A stretch of DNA of 64,000 bases. Origin: Rhyzopertha dominica (lineage: Eukaryota > Arthropoda > Insecta > Coleoptera > Bostrichidae). Under the pieces are notes generated by a model, which saw only the letters and a program-made list of their open reading frames with translations, was not told the origin of the DNA and did not search any database. The number at the start of each line of letters is the position of its first letter. Positions within the stretch are counted from its first letter, which is position 1. The position numbers and the translations under genes are program-made. Below, in pieces: positions 14,080-26,100 of the stretch. The stretch is taken from the NCBI GenBank assembly GCA_025024175.1, contig QCXZ01000137.1, forward strand, positions 21,018,001 to 21,082,000. Direction: 5' to 3'.

Positions 14080-14500
14080 TATTTTCGTGACAGTGACTTG
14101 TTTCTAAAAAACACACTCTTCGTAGCATACAGGGTATGCCGCTCGCACGCTCCCTGTAATGCCGGGTTGTCCATTTTGAGAAATTTTACTTCGACAGAGG
14201 AGTGTAAAGATGCCACATTAGGGTGTGTGGACTTGTTGGTAACCCTTTCGATTACCCTCCAAACATAGTAGTCGAGCGGGGTTCAAATCCGGGCTGTTAG
14301 GGGGCCAGAACTCTAGACTAGAACAGGGCCATCTACGTCTTCACCACATAAACTTCTTCGTGACAGTTTGACGATTCTCAAAAAAAAATATGCGGCGGCA
14401 TGATATCACCCTCACTGGACACAACGCCTGAGCCCTTTCTGCAACTGCCAGAGTCCGTGTCACGCGTTCTCTCGAATGACTCTTCCTTGACGGGTTAGTT
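14080..14500 (-). pseudogene. mariner-like transposase remnant
   Basis: Read on the minus strand, an MPPHIFF block (near 14400) is followed by WPPNSPDLNP (near 14280-14307). After a frame slip come LDYYVWR-like and THPNVASLHSSV segments (to about 14170). These are hallmark C-terminal blocks of mariner-family transposases, with the third catalytic Asp in SPDLNP. The region between MPPHIFF and WPP is mostly deleted, and several stops are present, so the copy is dead. An open frame on the opposite strand here is only its antisense. Confidence 0.7.
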
Positions 14501-15316
14501 CTCGGAATCCTCAGAAGCATTATATTTATAGTAACAATGCCATACGCAGTTGATCTTTGTTCTCAAAGAACCCAATTATTTCAGTCGTCGAACTCACAGC
14601 ATGAAGACTTTCAGTTATCGCAGATCTTCGGTAGTATTCCGTATTTTGTTCGCAACATCTTGATCATTTTGAGCTTGACTGTTTACTAGACTTATGTGAC
14701 TTTTATAAATACCGACAAGGTCTTATAGCCGAATTACNATATGGCAGGAAGTTCAAATTTAAATTTGTCCGGATTTAAGTGCAAAACCCTGTATTGTATA
14801 CGTCAGCATTTATAAAACTGAATCGTTTTTAGATTGCATTATCTCACATGTGTAGTGCAGCTGTAGCCATAAACTCATTACAACAATGGCGTAATAATTT
14901 CATCTATTGTATGCGCAACGCAANTTCTCGACTTTTGATGTTATGTTGCGTTCCTAGAGGCCAAACTAATTAATAACATTATACAGGGTTTCTATAACAA
15001 ATGATTCATGCATCCAGGGCGCTTATGGAAATTATGGATTAAATCAGTTTGCTTTGACGTATGCTTGTCATCTGTCGATTGTTGAATTATTTGATATATT
15101 TTAATACGAGAAAACGCGTGAGCGTATTTTTAATATATTCTGCAGTGTTTTGTGCAATAATCAACTTTAGGGTTTCGTATAGCTTTTAGGTTATGTATCG
15201 TATTGGTGAGGTTGTGGCTATAGTAAGCCTATTAAATAATTGTACTGTGATGGACTGAAAGATGTTTTTAGCCTGGCGCAATGGTAAAATTCATAAACTA
15301 AGTGGTAGTAACGTTA
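14501..15316. other. No gene recognised
   Basis: AT-rich stretch between the mariner remnant and the hAT element, containing two N bases. Nothing else is supported. Confidence 0.35.
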
Positions 15317-15324
15317 GCTACACT
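15317..15324 (+). repeat. hAT target-site duplication, left copy
   Basis: GCTACACT directly precedes the left inverted end and recurs perfectly at 17587-17594 right after the right end. This is the 8-bp duplication expected for hAT insertion. Confidence 0.9.
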
Positions 15325-17586
15325 TAGGGTTGCCAGGTGGCCGGGAGTGGCCGGGAGTCTCCCGGAATCAACGGTGGTCTCCCGGCTCCCGTAATTGGTA
15401 AATTTTCTCCCGGAATCTGAGTATAATAGAATTTGGGATAAAAACCGGGGCTTCGGTAGTAATAAACATTAACTTGAGATTTTTCTGTGGTATTTTGCAA
15501 CAGGTATGATTTTATTATGATATGCATCATTAACAGTTAAAAATTTCTAATAAATATTTATCATTCACACGTCTGTTGTAATACCATAATTTGGGGTTCC
15601 CCTTCACCGGTGTATAAGCGACGCGCGCACACATCCCGCATTATGNGGTTAGGTTATGACAATGTTCCAACTGTGAATCACAAGCGGTTCAAGTACGTGT
15701 AAACACAGATGGGGTTTATTGTTTTACGTAAGCTAGAAGTACTATGATACAACTTCCTTCCAAATGTAAGTAAAAAATTAAGTACCTAAGTATTTTAAAA
15801 TAGGTAAATATCAGACAAATAATTCAAAATCATTCACCATTATTATTTTTACCGCAAATACGTAGTTTATCGTCTTATTATAAATATAAACTGTGAACAC
15901 ATAGGTAATTTTTAAATGAAAGATAAAGTAAAAGATATTGTCCATGACAAAAACAACCATGTTAAAACACTTCGAAGCAAACCAAGTTTTCATTAACATA
16001 TTTGTGTTTGTTACTGGAAAATGAGAGAGGCTGCCCTACACTCTTTAAGATAATGCATGATGACCATATTGTATACCGCTTTTTGTAATAAAATATCAAC
16101 TGAAAATACACTTCAGTACATTATTTGATGCATCTTTCAATACAAATTGTAGTTATAAATAGTATAACCTGTAAACTTCAGCGGTACGTCGTATTTAAGA
16201 GAAAGAACTGTAATATCTACTGTTAGGTTTGTCATGCATATATTTTATTACTAAACTGAATTGCAAACATTAATTTTCAGTTATTACATTTTGGTTTCGA
16301 TAATGGCATCAGAAAAACTTGGTGAGCCTTCTAAGAAGAAATACTTTACTTCTTATTCCCATTGCTGGGAAAGTCTACCAGAATTTGAAAACTGGCTTAC
16401 GAAAGTGGACGAATTTACAGCAATATGTAATGATTGTCATGTGCAAATTTCAATCAAATACGAAGGTCGGCGGGCACTGATTACTCAAAAAAACTCAGTA
16501 AAATACAAGCAAATGGAAGCTGCCTGGAAAATGTCCGGAACAGTAACGAATTTTTTTGTTAACTGAGATTCTAGTGATGAAACCTTAATAACAAAGGCTG
16601 AACTTGCAATAGTATTTCATAATGTTGCCCATGGACTATCGCATAACAGCATGGACTGCCTCACAAAAATATCATCGAATATTTACTCAGATAGCAAAAT
16701 CGCCAACAAGTTTTGTTGTGGACATACAAAAGCTGCCGCAATTACTAGAAATGTTTTGGGGCCTTACTCGCAACAGCGAGTATCTATGGATTTGAAAAAA
16801 GTTCACTATTTTTCAGTAAGCTCTGATGTCTCAAATGTTGGACACATGAAAACGTATCCTATCGTTGTGCAATACTTTCCTTCCCTCAGAAGGTGTATGC
16901 ATTAAATTGCTAGACTTTTATGATGATCCCAGAGAGTCTTCTCAAGACGATTATATAAAGAAAATTACAGAGTCTAATAATTTAAAAATTGAACATATTG
17001 CAGCATACAGTGCTGATAATGCAAATCTTAATTACGGAAAACACAAATCTGTTTTTCAGAAACTTCAAAATATTAATAAACACATTTTAAAAGCTAACTG
17101 TAATTGCCATATTATAAATAACTGTGTCAAATATCGATAAAAACTTTAGACTGTGACATAGAAAGCATTGTAATTAAAATTTATAATGAATTCAGTTCCT
17201 CTGCAAGTCGAACGGAAAAGTTAAAGGAGTGTTTTGATTTCGTGCAAATTGAATACAAAGAATTACTGCGACATGTTCCAACTAGATGGCTATCATTATT
17301 ACCAGCCATAGAGAGATTACTCTATGTTTATTGTGTATGTATTTCATTTCTGTCTCCGCATGTTATATTTTATTTTTGAATATTTATTCAATGAAAATAA
17401 ACTTTTTTTTTAAGAATTATAATATATAATCACTGTTTCTGTGTAACATGTAGGTATAATAAAATACTTTTTCAAAATAAAACATTTTTTTGCACACCAC
17501 ACCAGTAATCTCCCGGAAAATGTGTAAATATCCCGGAATTTTCAGACAAAATCCAGGAATATTAATATGACTATCTGGCAACCCTA
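15325..17586 (+). mobile_element. hAT-superfamily DNA transposon, 2262 bp
   Basis: The element is bounded by a 12-bp perfect terminal inverted repeat (TAGGGTTGCCAG at the left, CTGGCAACCCTA at the right) and flanked by perfect 8-bp duplications GCTACACT. Subterminal TCTCCCGGAA-type motifs recur on both ends (about 15355-15415 and 17505-17540), as expected for transposase-binding sites of hAT elements. The interior carries a broken transposase gene (16303-17330). It is transcribed left to right and has lost its C-terminal half. The intact ends and identical duplications argue for fairly recent movement by a transposase supplied in trans. Confidence 0.92.
16303..17330 (+). pseudogene. hAT transposase, truncated and frameshifted
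   Basis: It starts at ATG 16303 in the MASEKLGEPSKKK frame. The first part has a Trp-rich KYF..W..F.NWL section and a CNDC pair, suggestive of a degenerate zinc-binding DNA-recognition module. An in-frame TGA lies at 16564-16566, after which the same frame continues to about 16890. A one-base slip then moves to the frame with IEHIAAYSADNANLNYGKH and [10 protein letters not shown] second slip near 17135 leads to [18 protein letters not shown] and [17 protein letters not shown], ending near 17330. The SADNA...NC.CH..NN and RW..LL..IERL blocks match hAT transposases close to those behind vertebrate ZBED/FAM200-type genes. The C-terminal dimerisation domain is absent, so it is not functional. Confidence 0.82.
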
Positions 17587-17594
17587 GCTACACT
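17587..17594 (+). repeat. hAT target-site duplication, right copy
   Basis: GCTACACT, identical to 15317-15324. Confidence 0.9.
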
Positions 17595-17825
17595 ACACAA
17601 ATCTTCCACAGCGCAAGGGTGTACACTGTAATAATGGTTATAAGCCTACTTTAACAATAATTATTGTCATTTCTTACCTCATATAGAACCGTAAATTGTT
17701 GGAAAATCTTTATAAAGCCTTCAGTTTCGTGACTATAATTTGATCTGCAACTTTCAACCTTTCTGTACAGGGTGTCCCATTTTCGTTGTAATTGTAGGGT
17801 ACCTCGGTAACAAATAATGCTAAAG
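17595..17825. other. Spacer with GGGTGTCCCA motif
   Basis: Short AT-rich sequence. CAGGGTGTCCCA at about 17769 resembles the outermost end of many insect inverted-repeat elements and may be the true left edge of the foldback element that follows. Confidence 0.3.
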
Positions 17826-18802
17826 CGACATTACTGTATTACTTTTTTGTTGTGAATTGAGCTGTATCATTGACATTTTTGTACTGTCATTTGTTTTAAA
17901 GCCATAGCCAACTTTTGAAAAATGTAGCATTTTTCAGTTCTCAATATCTTGATTGGCTATGTAGACACAAAAAAACTGTAGAGACATTTAGTAGATATTT
18001 GTATTCTGAATCTAGTGGCGTACTCAGTATTTTTTTAAGGGGTCACATTTTGGAGTATAACACAAACTTGCATTTTTTAAATGGAAAACATAGTTGGCTT
18101 TGCTGTGGTTGAAAAGAACTATTTTTTCTGATTAACAAAATTTATAGGTACATTGTTAGGTTTATATTTACTAATTTTGGTATTATTCCAATTTTTGTAC
18201 TAATTTAATGAGATTTTACGTTTTTCGTCAAAATGGATGTAAATACTTGATGATAAACAATGTATAGGTACTTATCTCCAAATAAACAATCATTTTCATT
18301 AGTTACCTGGCCTCCTAGATTATCGATAAAAAAATGCATGAGCGCTCTTAGGAGTCTTATGTATGTATTCAAATATGCATATATTATTTTTAAAGCATTA
18401 AAATTTTTAATTAATAATATAAATTATGTCGTGTGTTTTCTTGTTCCATAGCCTCCTGGATGTAAACATAAAATATGATTAAATTATTTTAAAATAATTG
18501 AATAATTCCAAAATTAGTAAAAATAAACCTAACAATGTATACATTTTTAATCATAAAAAATGGGTCTTTTCAACCATAACAAAACCATTTTAAAAAATGC
18601 AAGTTTGTATTATATCTCAAAAATAAAAATATCTATAAAAAATGTCTTTACAGTTTTTCTGTATCTACATACCTAAGCAAGATATTGAGAGCTGGACAAA
18701 TGTTACATTTTCCAAAAGTTGGCTATGGCTTTAAAACGAAAAAAAACGATATAAACATGGCGACGGTACAACTCGGAACAAAAAAGTAATACAGTAATGT
18801 CG
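17826..18802. mobile_element. Foldback-type element with long inverted arms
   Basis: The left arm (17826-18220) reappears in reverse complement at 18467-18802. Long identical blocks include CGACATTACTGTATTACTTT, TTTTAAAGCCATAGCCAACT, ACAAACTTGCATTTTTTAAA and ACATTGTTAGGTTTAT. The arms are about 340-395 bp, diverged by substitutions and small indels, around a loop of about 246 bp. No transposase frame is present. It is either a foldback transposon or a copy of one element inserted next to an inverted second copy. Target duplications were not identified. Confidence 0.75.
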
Positions 18803-21800
18803 AAACCGCAAGCCTCTAGCATTCGAATAATGTCATTTTCCAAAATTTTGAATATTCCGTTAATTATAATTTCGTAAAACCGTCTCTCCAGCAAGCAGGA
18901 CAGTTGGTCTTAGTAATATTCAGTTACAGACAGGAAATACTGAACATATCTTCAAAAACTGGATTAACTAGTAGATCTAGAATTATATTTTATAATAAGA
19001 GTATAACGAATCAAAAGCATGTAAGACTACACCTAGGACAATACTATTAACTAAATTTTGTATCATATACTCAATAAAATTGACTTTATGTTTAAAATTA
19101 AAGAGTTGACTTATGGGTTAGCAAAACGAACAAAAACTAGTGAATTCTGTTTGTTTTTAATTTTGTACATTGGGTAATTCGGTAAATCAAAGCAATGCAT
19201 TCTTTTCTAAACCGTTTTCCGATTCTGTGATTGTGTGTATTAATGCACTACTGATCTCAAACAAAAGGGAATTTCGTAACAAAAGAAAATTGTTAAAATC
19301 TAGGACTATGTTCTGAAAAAGTAAGTATCCACAAAACACACCACGGACAATGAGTAACGTTCAGAGTACAACACTTTCTTGAATTTGAAGAACAATTAAT
19401 TGCTTTAGCACAGCTCTTTTCTGTGACTGATGATTCTGCGCAACGAGAACCTGCAATAAAAATCCGTTCCGCACGATTCCAGTTATCGACTTATATAAAA
19501 CGAGCAAAAACCAATTTAACAGCCCGATCGATTTGGAGAAAACAAGCGTTTGACTGGAATTATTAATTATTGTTGGCACTGGTGTTCGATGCAGACGAAA
19601 GGTTAACAAACTGTGCGATAAGATAAACGGGCCCTGGCTAAAAATTAGTGTTGGTGATAACAGCTGTTCGTATTGTTCAGAAGTCTTGCGCACGTAGCTA
19701 AAAAGTTTATTGTTCACAGACGTGATGTTTACAATTATACTGAATGGATACAGTTAGCCTGCAATAAACCGTGATAAGGATTACGTTGTTTTATGCGCCG
19801 ATAAACCAGTCTCGTTGCTTGTAAACCCTGTGCATGTAAGCAATTGCAGGAAATGTTACGTTATTGCTGATATGCTAAGAGATATCCCCCACTGGGAACA
19901 GTACCGAGCTGAATTAAACACAGACATATATTAATAACTGTTTATCTCTTAAGGAAATGAAACATACCTAGCTACAGCACAAAGTGCAGCTAGAGGATTT
20001 AACGAACATACGTACAAAACATGCTAGCGATGAAAAAGAGCAATTTCATTGAGCATATCAGTACTAAATTTGATGGATACTGCCAAACAAATATGGTTAT
20101 TTTAGGAAATTATACAGTCACAGTAAATTAAGGCTTTAGATGGCAATGCCATCTGTCAGCATTACACTGACATGATAGCTGCCATAATGGAATCTGTCTG
20201 CACTAGACCTAAACTGCACTGATGAGCTATAATGATAGCGAAATAGATCTATCTGCAGTAGGTTACGGTGCAGACAGCACAGCATAGACATACAATTTAG
20301 TCACAGCAAATTGTTTTGAACAAAATGAACTATTTTATAAGACCCGTTCTTTTATGGAAATTGATTGCCTTCTATATTTTATAGAGTACCTATGTTATTT
20401 TTAATGGTTTTTACTGCNATAAAATAAGTATTTCAAGCAATTCCTCGACTAACTTGTCATAACTAATTTAACAATAGTTGTAACTGAAGGCAAAACTGAC
20501 ATTCATTGCCCAAGTTTTATCTAATATAATAATTTATTCACAACAAGATTGCATTTATTGGTTTACCTGTTCTACCCTAATCCTGTGCGAGGTCTTCTGG
20601 GTATTTGAAAATTCCCGCAACCCGTCACCTTTAGTGACTCAAAAAGTCACACATTATTGGAACGAAAGAGAGGATTAAGAATTTTGATTTAGAGCTTATC
20701 CAGTGCGAAAAAAAGTCCAGTTGGTAGTTAATGAGGTGCATACGTATTAAAACAAATCATCGTAAGCTGAACAGTTGGTCAGAAATGTAGAACATTTGAA
20801 AGTACTGCTTTCGATTACAGTACCGCAGATGTTAATGTTGGCAGAAAATTAACGTTTTAATAATAACAAACAGAATATTGGAACATTAGGAGGAACTTTA
20901 TTTCTTCAAAACGACTTCGTTCAACACACTATTAGATGCATTCTAACAGATTTGGAGCGTAATCTAATGATGATGCGGTACACCGTATTTCACATCATAA
21001 AGAATAGTTGCACGTTTGCGGTTACATTAGTTGATACAAACTGATCCAACCGCAGATCCCAACATACATATCGCACCACAATATGAAACTGCTATTGGCA
21101 TAAAAATAGTTTTTGGTAATGAAATCGGTAGTAAAAGTGAAGAGGATGAAATGTCAAAAACATATTTTTTCAAATTAATACTCTAAATGTTGAATATTTT
21201 CTGCTTTTGACAGATTCATTTATTTTTAACAATCTAAGCACAAATCAGAAAAGCAACTAAAAGATCAATTTTCCAAAACTCCTGAGCATAAACAGCGCCC
21301 ATTTGCTTTGCTTATAATTTGTTTAGCTGTTCAAGATTATTTACAGAGAAATAATTACTCAATTCCCGCACAATGTTTCTAGAAACTGCTTTCATTTTAA
21401 TATTTCCGCAAACAGTGTACTTCTTCAAATTATGCCACATTGCAACTCAATATTCCGTTTAAAATGCAAATTTTGCACTAGCATGTTATCTATTCGTAAA
21501 TCTAGCCCGATTCAAGGAAAAAGATGCTCTACAATCGTTTCGGGAAGTGCTTGAGATTAATATACACGAAATAATTGCGTGCTTATACTTATTGCGAGAA
21601 CTGATACGTGTAAACAATAATTTTGCAATGGTTCTGTGAATGCGAAAACTTATAACCTGCTACCCGCAGAAAAATCGATATACGTTGTACTTACGTAAGT
21701 TATCTCCACTTGTCTGGATCTTATTAGAAACGATGGAATAGTCAAAACAGATTTATGTGAAAATTAACAAAGCACTTAAATTTTATTCATTAGGTGCATT

Positions 21801-22358
21801 CGGATTTGATTTTATTTTTTATTTTTACTTGGGAATATGTACTCACACTGTTACAGAAAATATAACTTTTGTATTAATTGTGATGATAGAGTTTCCAAAA
21901 TCCAAACTGTTTGTAGTTTATTGCATTTTCCACTACTCATCGGCTTAACTAACACTACACAAAACATAGTTCTAAGGCATTCGACGTTAAAAAGAAAACT
22001 GTTTTAAGGCATACAAGAAAAGTCTATATCATCTTTTGGAGGATAAGGAAAATTCCAAAAACTGCTGACTTACCAATTTCCAACAAGAATTAAATTAGGC
22101 AACAAAGCAATGCGCTGCACTAAGCCAATTTGCCAGCGACAATGAGCTCTTTAATAAAACTTTATAAGGAGCAATACTTCTTTATGACAGCAGTGTATCA
22201 ACCTGGTAAAATATATACATTTCAAATATAAGAAAGACTGCAAACGGGGGCTTCTTTGTGAAAAGCCTGATATTGTCATGAAAATTTTTACGGATGTTTA
22301 GAGAACTACAAGCAAACAGTACATACAAAGAAAGATAATTATTGCCTGAATGCATTTT
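18803..22358. other. No gene recognised
   Basis: About 3.5 kb of AT-rich sequence. The longest frame is a 118-codon minus-strand frame (19361-19717) without family motifs. A short match (about 25 bp, GCAGACAGCACAGCA) connects 20270-20295 with the first 30 bases of the window. Confidence 0.35.
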
Positions 22359-22506
22359 TAATGAACATAAGATATAAGTTAATGGGTTAACAGGCATATT
22401 ATATGTACTGGAAAAGTATTGCCAGGATTTGAACGCGGTCAAAGCTGGCAAAACTTTTTCAGTACATATTCGTATGTAACCCATTAACTATATCTTATGT
22501 TCATTA
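22359..22506. mobile_element. 148-bp near-perfect hairpin element (MITE-like)
   Basis: TAATGAACATAAGATATA starts the left arm, and its reverse complement closes the right arm at 22506. The two arms (about 65 nt each) match through TTAATGGGTTA, ATATGTACTG and GCCAG, leaving a loop of about 15 nt with TTGAACGCGGTCAA. The whole unit is a single stem-loop with no coding capacity. It looks like a miniature inverted-repeat element. Confidence 0.7.
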
Positions 22507-22739
22507 GTATATACAACCTTTGTATTCTTGACGGAACTTGGGCTTTCTCAAAAGGAGGAAATAAATGCACACGGCAAGATAACTCAGAGCTATACTGAAG
22601 ATTGTCAAATAGCGATAATGGGAAAAAACCTATCGTACTTTCTTTTGTATGCTAAATAAGTGTAAAAAAATATTAAACGGACGTGTTTAGCGCGGTTTAC
22701 AATATCGCGGACATGGTAAAATATTTTCCCTATGCGTTC

Positions 22740-23108
22740 TAACGGGTGTTCATAAAAAAACTGGTCAAGTAACCGTTTCATGGTCTTTGTCGTCGTGAAC
22801 GTACGTCGAAGTGCTGATGTAACAAACTAATCTTTTACCCGACTGTCACTTGTGTCGATTTTAACTAATTTCATTTGTAACTTACACTGATATTGTAGTT
22901 ATCTATAGGGTAAACGTTTTTGTGTATTATTTACGGTAACAGAAATAACGGCTTATTTTCAGTTTAATATACAACGATTACGTCACTTGTGCCAAACATC
23001 AAATGTTCATCAAATTATACGAACTAATTTACAGGATAGGCGCTACATTCGTGTTAAAAAGAAAAAAAACATCACTTGCTTGAACCGTTTTTTTATGAAC
23101 GCCTGTTA
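22740..23108. mobile_element. MITE with 33-bp terminal inverted repeats
   Basis: The left end TAACGGGTGTTCATAAAAAA (22740 onward, continuing CTGGTCAAGTAA) is mirrored by the right end (23076-23108), which reads TAACAGGCGTTCATAAAAAA on the minus strand. The repeats differ at a few sites over 33 bp. The 370-bp interior has no transposase frame. The superfamily is not clear because no target duplication is evident. Confidence 0.65.
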
Positions 23109-26100
23109 CTTCAGGAATAAGTCAGTGGTTCTGAATCTGTATTACAGTGAGTATCAGATAAAATATACCAATCAACGGTATTAAATGATTACAAAAACTA
23201 TTCAAAATAGTATTATGACATACCTATATTTGTTTATTGACGATATTTTGTCCCCTAGTGTTCAGCAATTTTAAATATTATACATCTGAGGCATACTTAA
23301 ATGAAATTACATATATCTTGGCTTATTCAGAAGAATCTTATTATCTCATCATCTTATTAGCTGTCAATGCACCAACCACCAACACTTGCATGCTGCATTG
23401 CGTAGAAGTGACAAAAGACGCTGCCGTGCTGGTTTTTCCATTACGTCGACACGGTAGGTTTTAAAACGCATTACGAAGGGTTAAGCTCCAGCAGCCCGTA
23501 GTAGCATCTGCGCCGTCATGTCGATAATTTACTGCTCTTTATAACATTAAGGGGCGAAACCTGGTCCGAAATTGCGAGCGCAATGTGGCAACAGACCTGG
23601 GCTGCAGTGCCCAGGGTCCCTTTCGACCAAGGGGAGTGGTAATTTAATTAGCTTCTGACAATTAGCTATGCTGCAATATTTCAGAATGTATGCAGGTGAA
23701 GGAATTAGGTGGCTAGCTACGACCAGAGCCGTTATTGCATCAAACAACGAGAGTGTGTAAATTTATGTACAATTACGTATGTATCTCTTTGGTGTTGGAA
23801 ACAAAAGATTACTGTAAACGCGAACTATAGCAATGCAAATTAGATTAGCATAAAATAAAAGCGGCAATAAACTTGTTTAACTACGTACTCTGTAATCCAC
23901 ATCGGTACACACATTGATGCTTACCAATTCAAATATATTTTTTACGAGTATAATAGGATTTGTATCTTCTACTGGGTATGTAGTAGAAATTACAACGTCC
24001 GATTTAAATTATTCATATTGTTATTTAAAATGATCTCTAATCATTCCACGGCCATCGCACACCTCTGAATAATAATCACTGATTTGCGGATGTTCTAAAT
24101 TATAAATGTTTTCGATATATTGTTAATATTTATATTACATAAAAGATATTAAATATATATTACAATAAGCTAACTACTTATGCTTGTCATGCCATAATCT
24201 ATTATAGAACAAATGAAGAAACCACAAATTTCACTCACAGTTGTGTCAGATTCAAAGAGATAGATTTTTTTAAAGTTTTACTGAAAGGTAACAATTTTTA
24301 TAGGCTAAAACATAGAAGATAGTTTTAGTCGTTATCTCTTGTATTAAACAATAGATTACTGATGTGTTTGATCCCGAAAGTCTTTAAATTTGCATAACAG
24401 AAAATATGGAGCAATTAAACGATCGAACTGTACCAGAACATATTAGCAGAATCAACGCTGCTTCAAAGTCTGAAGAAAAAAAAATNGNAACTACATAACT
24501 CGACAAATTTCGTCTTGGAAAAAAAACAAAAAAGAATGTAAACGCTGAAGCAGATTATGTAAAGCTACTTTATTTCAAGGGAACGTTACTAAGTACGCTG
24601 TTTCTTTTTTTTGTATACTCTTTAGATACTAAAGTCTCCTTTATTATTTGTTAATGACTATGTACTTATGTGATTTAGTAGTTTACGATCTCTCAATAAG
24701 AACACAATTTCAAAATGCAGAAACTGACGATGAAATTTATTTTCTCTTTTCTCATATGACCGTTGTGATATAGACGTTACATTTTGACACAACTTCCTTT
24801 TATTTGTTGGTTTGGAGTACCTAAGAAGACAAGCATCGTTAAGCTCATTATGGAAATTTACTATGCAGCTAGTGAAATCAGGACTCCAAGAAACTACGTC
24901 AAATTGAAGGATGCTGCACAAGAGCATTGTTTTTAATATTATCAAATTTCACGTGTATAGCAAATAACTTTCAACAACTATAAAGTTATATAAAGTAAAT
25001 ATAATTAAATTATATATAATTTATAATTAGCCCAGTCAAATAGCACATTAATGCAAAAGATCGTGTAGTTCATATTTTTTGTAATGCTGTAAGATGGAGG
25101 TAAGGAAAACAAATTTTGACGGAGGCGCTGCACTTAAATTGCAATACATAAAAAAACTATTTTATATTCGCTTTGTATCTTGTTTCTTTCTCATTCTAAG
25201 CGACGAAGCACAAGAATAGTTACTAAGAATTTTAAAGAACATAAAATTTGCAACGTTTGTATTGTATACTATAAAGTTTTTTTTGCAAACTTATTTGCTA
25301 CAGCACTTTGAACAAATGCCATGCAATTGTGGTAATTGTTTTTCATATATCGTTCAATTTAATTATATGTTATATATTATATTGTTGGACGAAACGTGGA
25401 ATTAAGGAAACCAAGTCTTCGACATTGCAAACCCTGTGCTGAGCTTTGAAATTTAGTTTCCTCTAATTTTTTTCAGGACAACTTTGTCCAAGCGAAGGGG
25501 TCAACAACGAACGTCATGAATTCTAAAGCACTTAATTTATTGCCGGTTTTCTATATAAAGCACAATAGCATGTGAGTTCTGAAAGGAAAGTATTTTTTCT
25601 GAATTAAAAATGTTTTGCAATAAAATTTTGTTGGTGTTAACAACATATATGTCAAACATATATGGGACGTTTGCACTGGAATGCAAAAAGGTTTTGCATA
25701 TTAAAAACACTCTTTTGTAAAGGTGCATGAAATAAATATTGATTGAGGAGGTAAAGCACGCTGAGTGTGGTTTGATTCCAATTTTCAATCACATGTTGAT
25801 ATACTCTGCAAAAAACGTTTAGCGTTGAATAATCTAAACAAATAAATCCCAGATCACCTGCGAACAGGTAAACGAAAACTGTTTTAGATGGTCATCCCTT
25901 TTCATCCCCCACCGTTCCACAATGACGTTATCGCCAAATTTTGATTTTGGCAATATAAGCATTTTGCCATTTGAAATAAATAATTGGCTAAGCAAATAAA
26001 TAGAACAAGCTTTCAAAATCGCAATTTATTAATTATTTTCTTATTTCGTGCCAATGTTCATTAAAGAAAATACAAATGACTAACCTAATAAACAAAAATA

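Noticed and set aside
14279..14296. GGTTCAAATCC, a tRNA/SINE B-box-like sequence
   Set aside because: It is the antisense of the mariner DLNP codons, with no A-box or cloverleaf.
24985..25030. AT-rich palindromic tract
   Set aside because: Low-complexity TA repeats, common in this genome, with no element ends.
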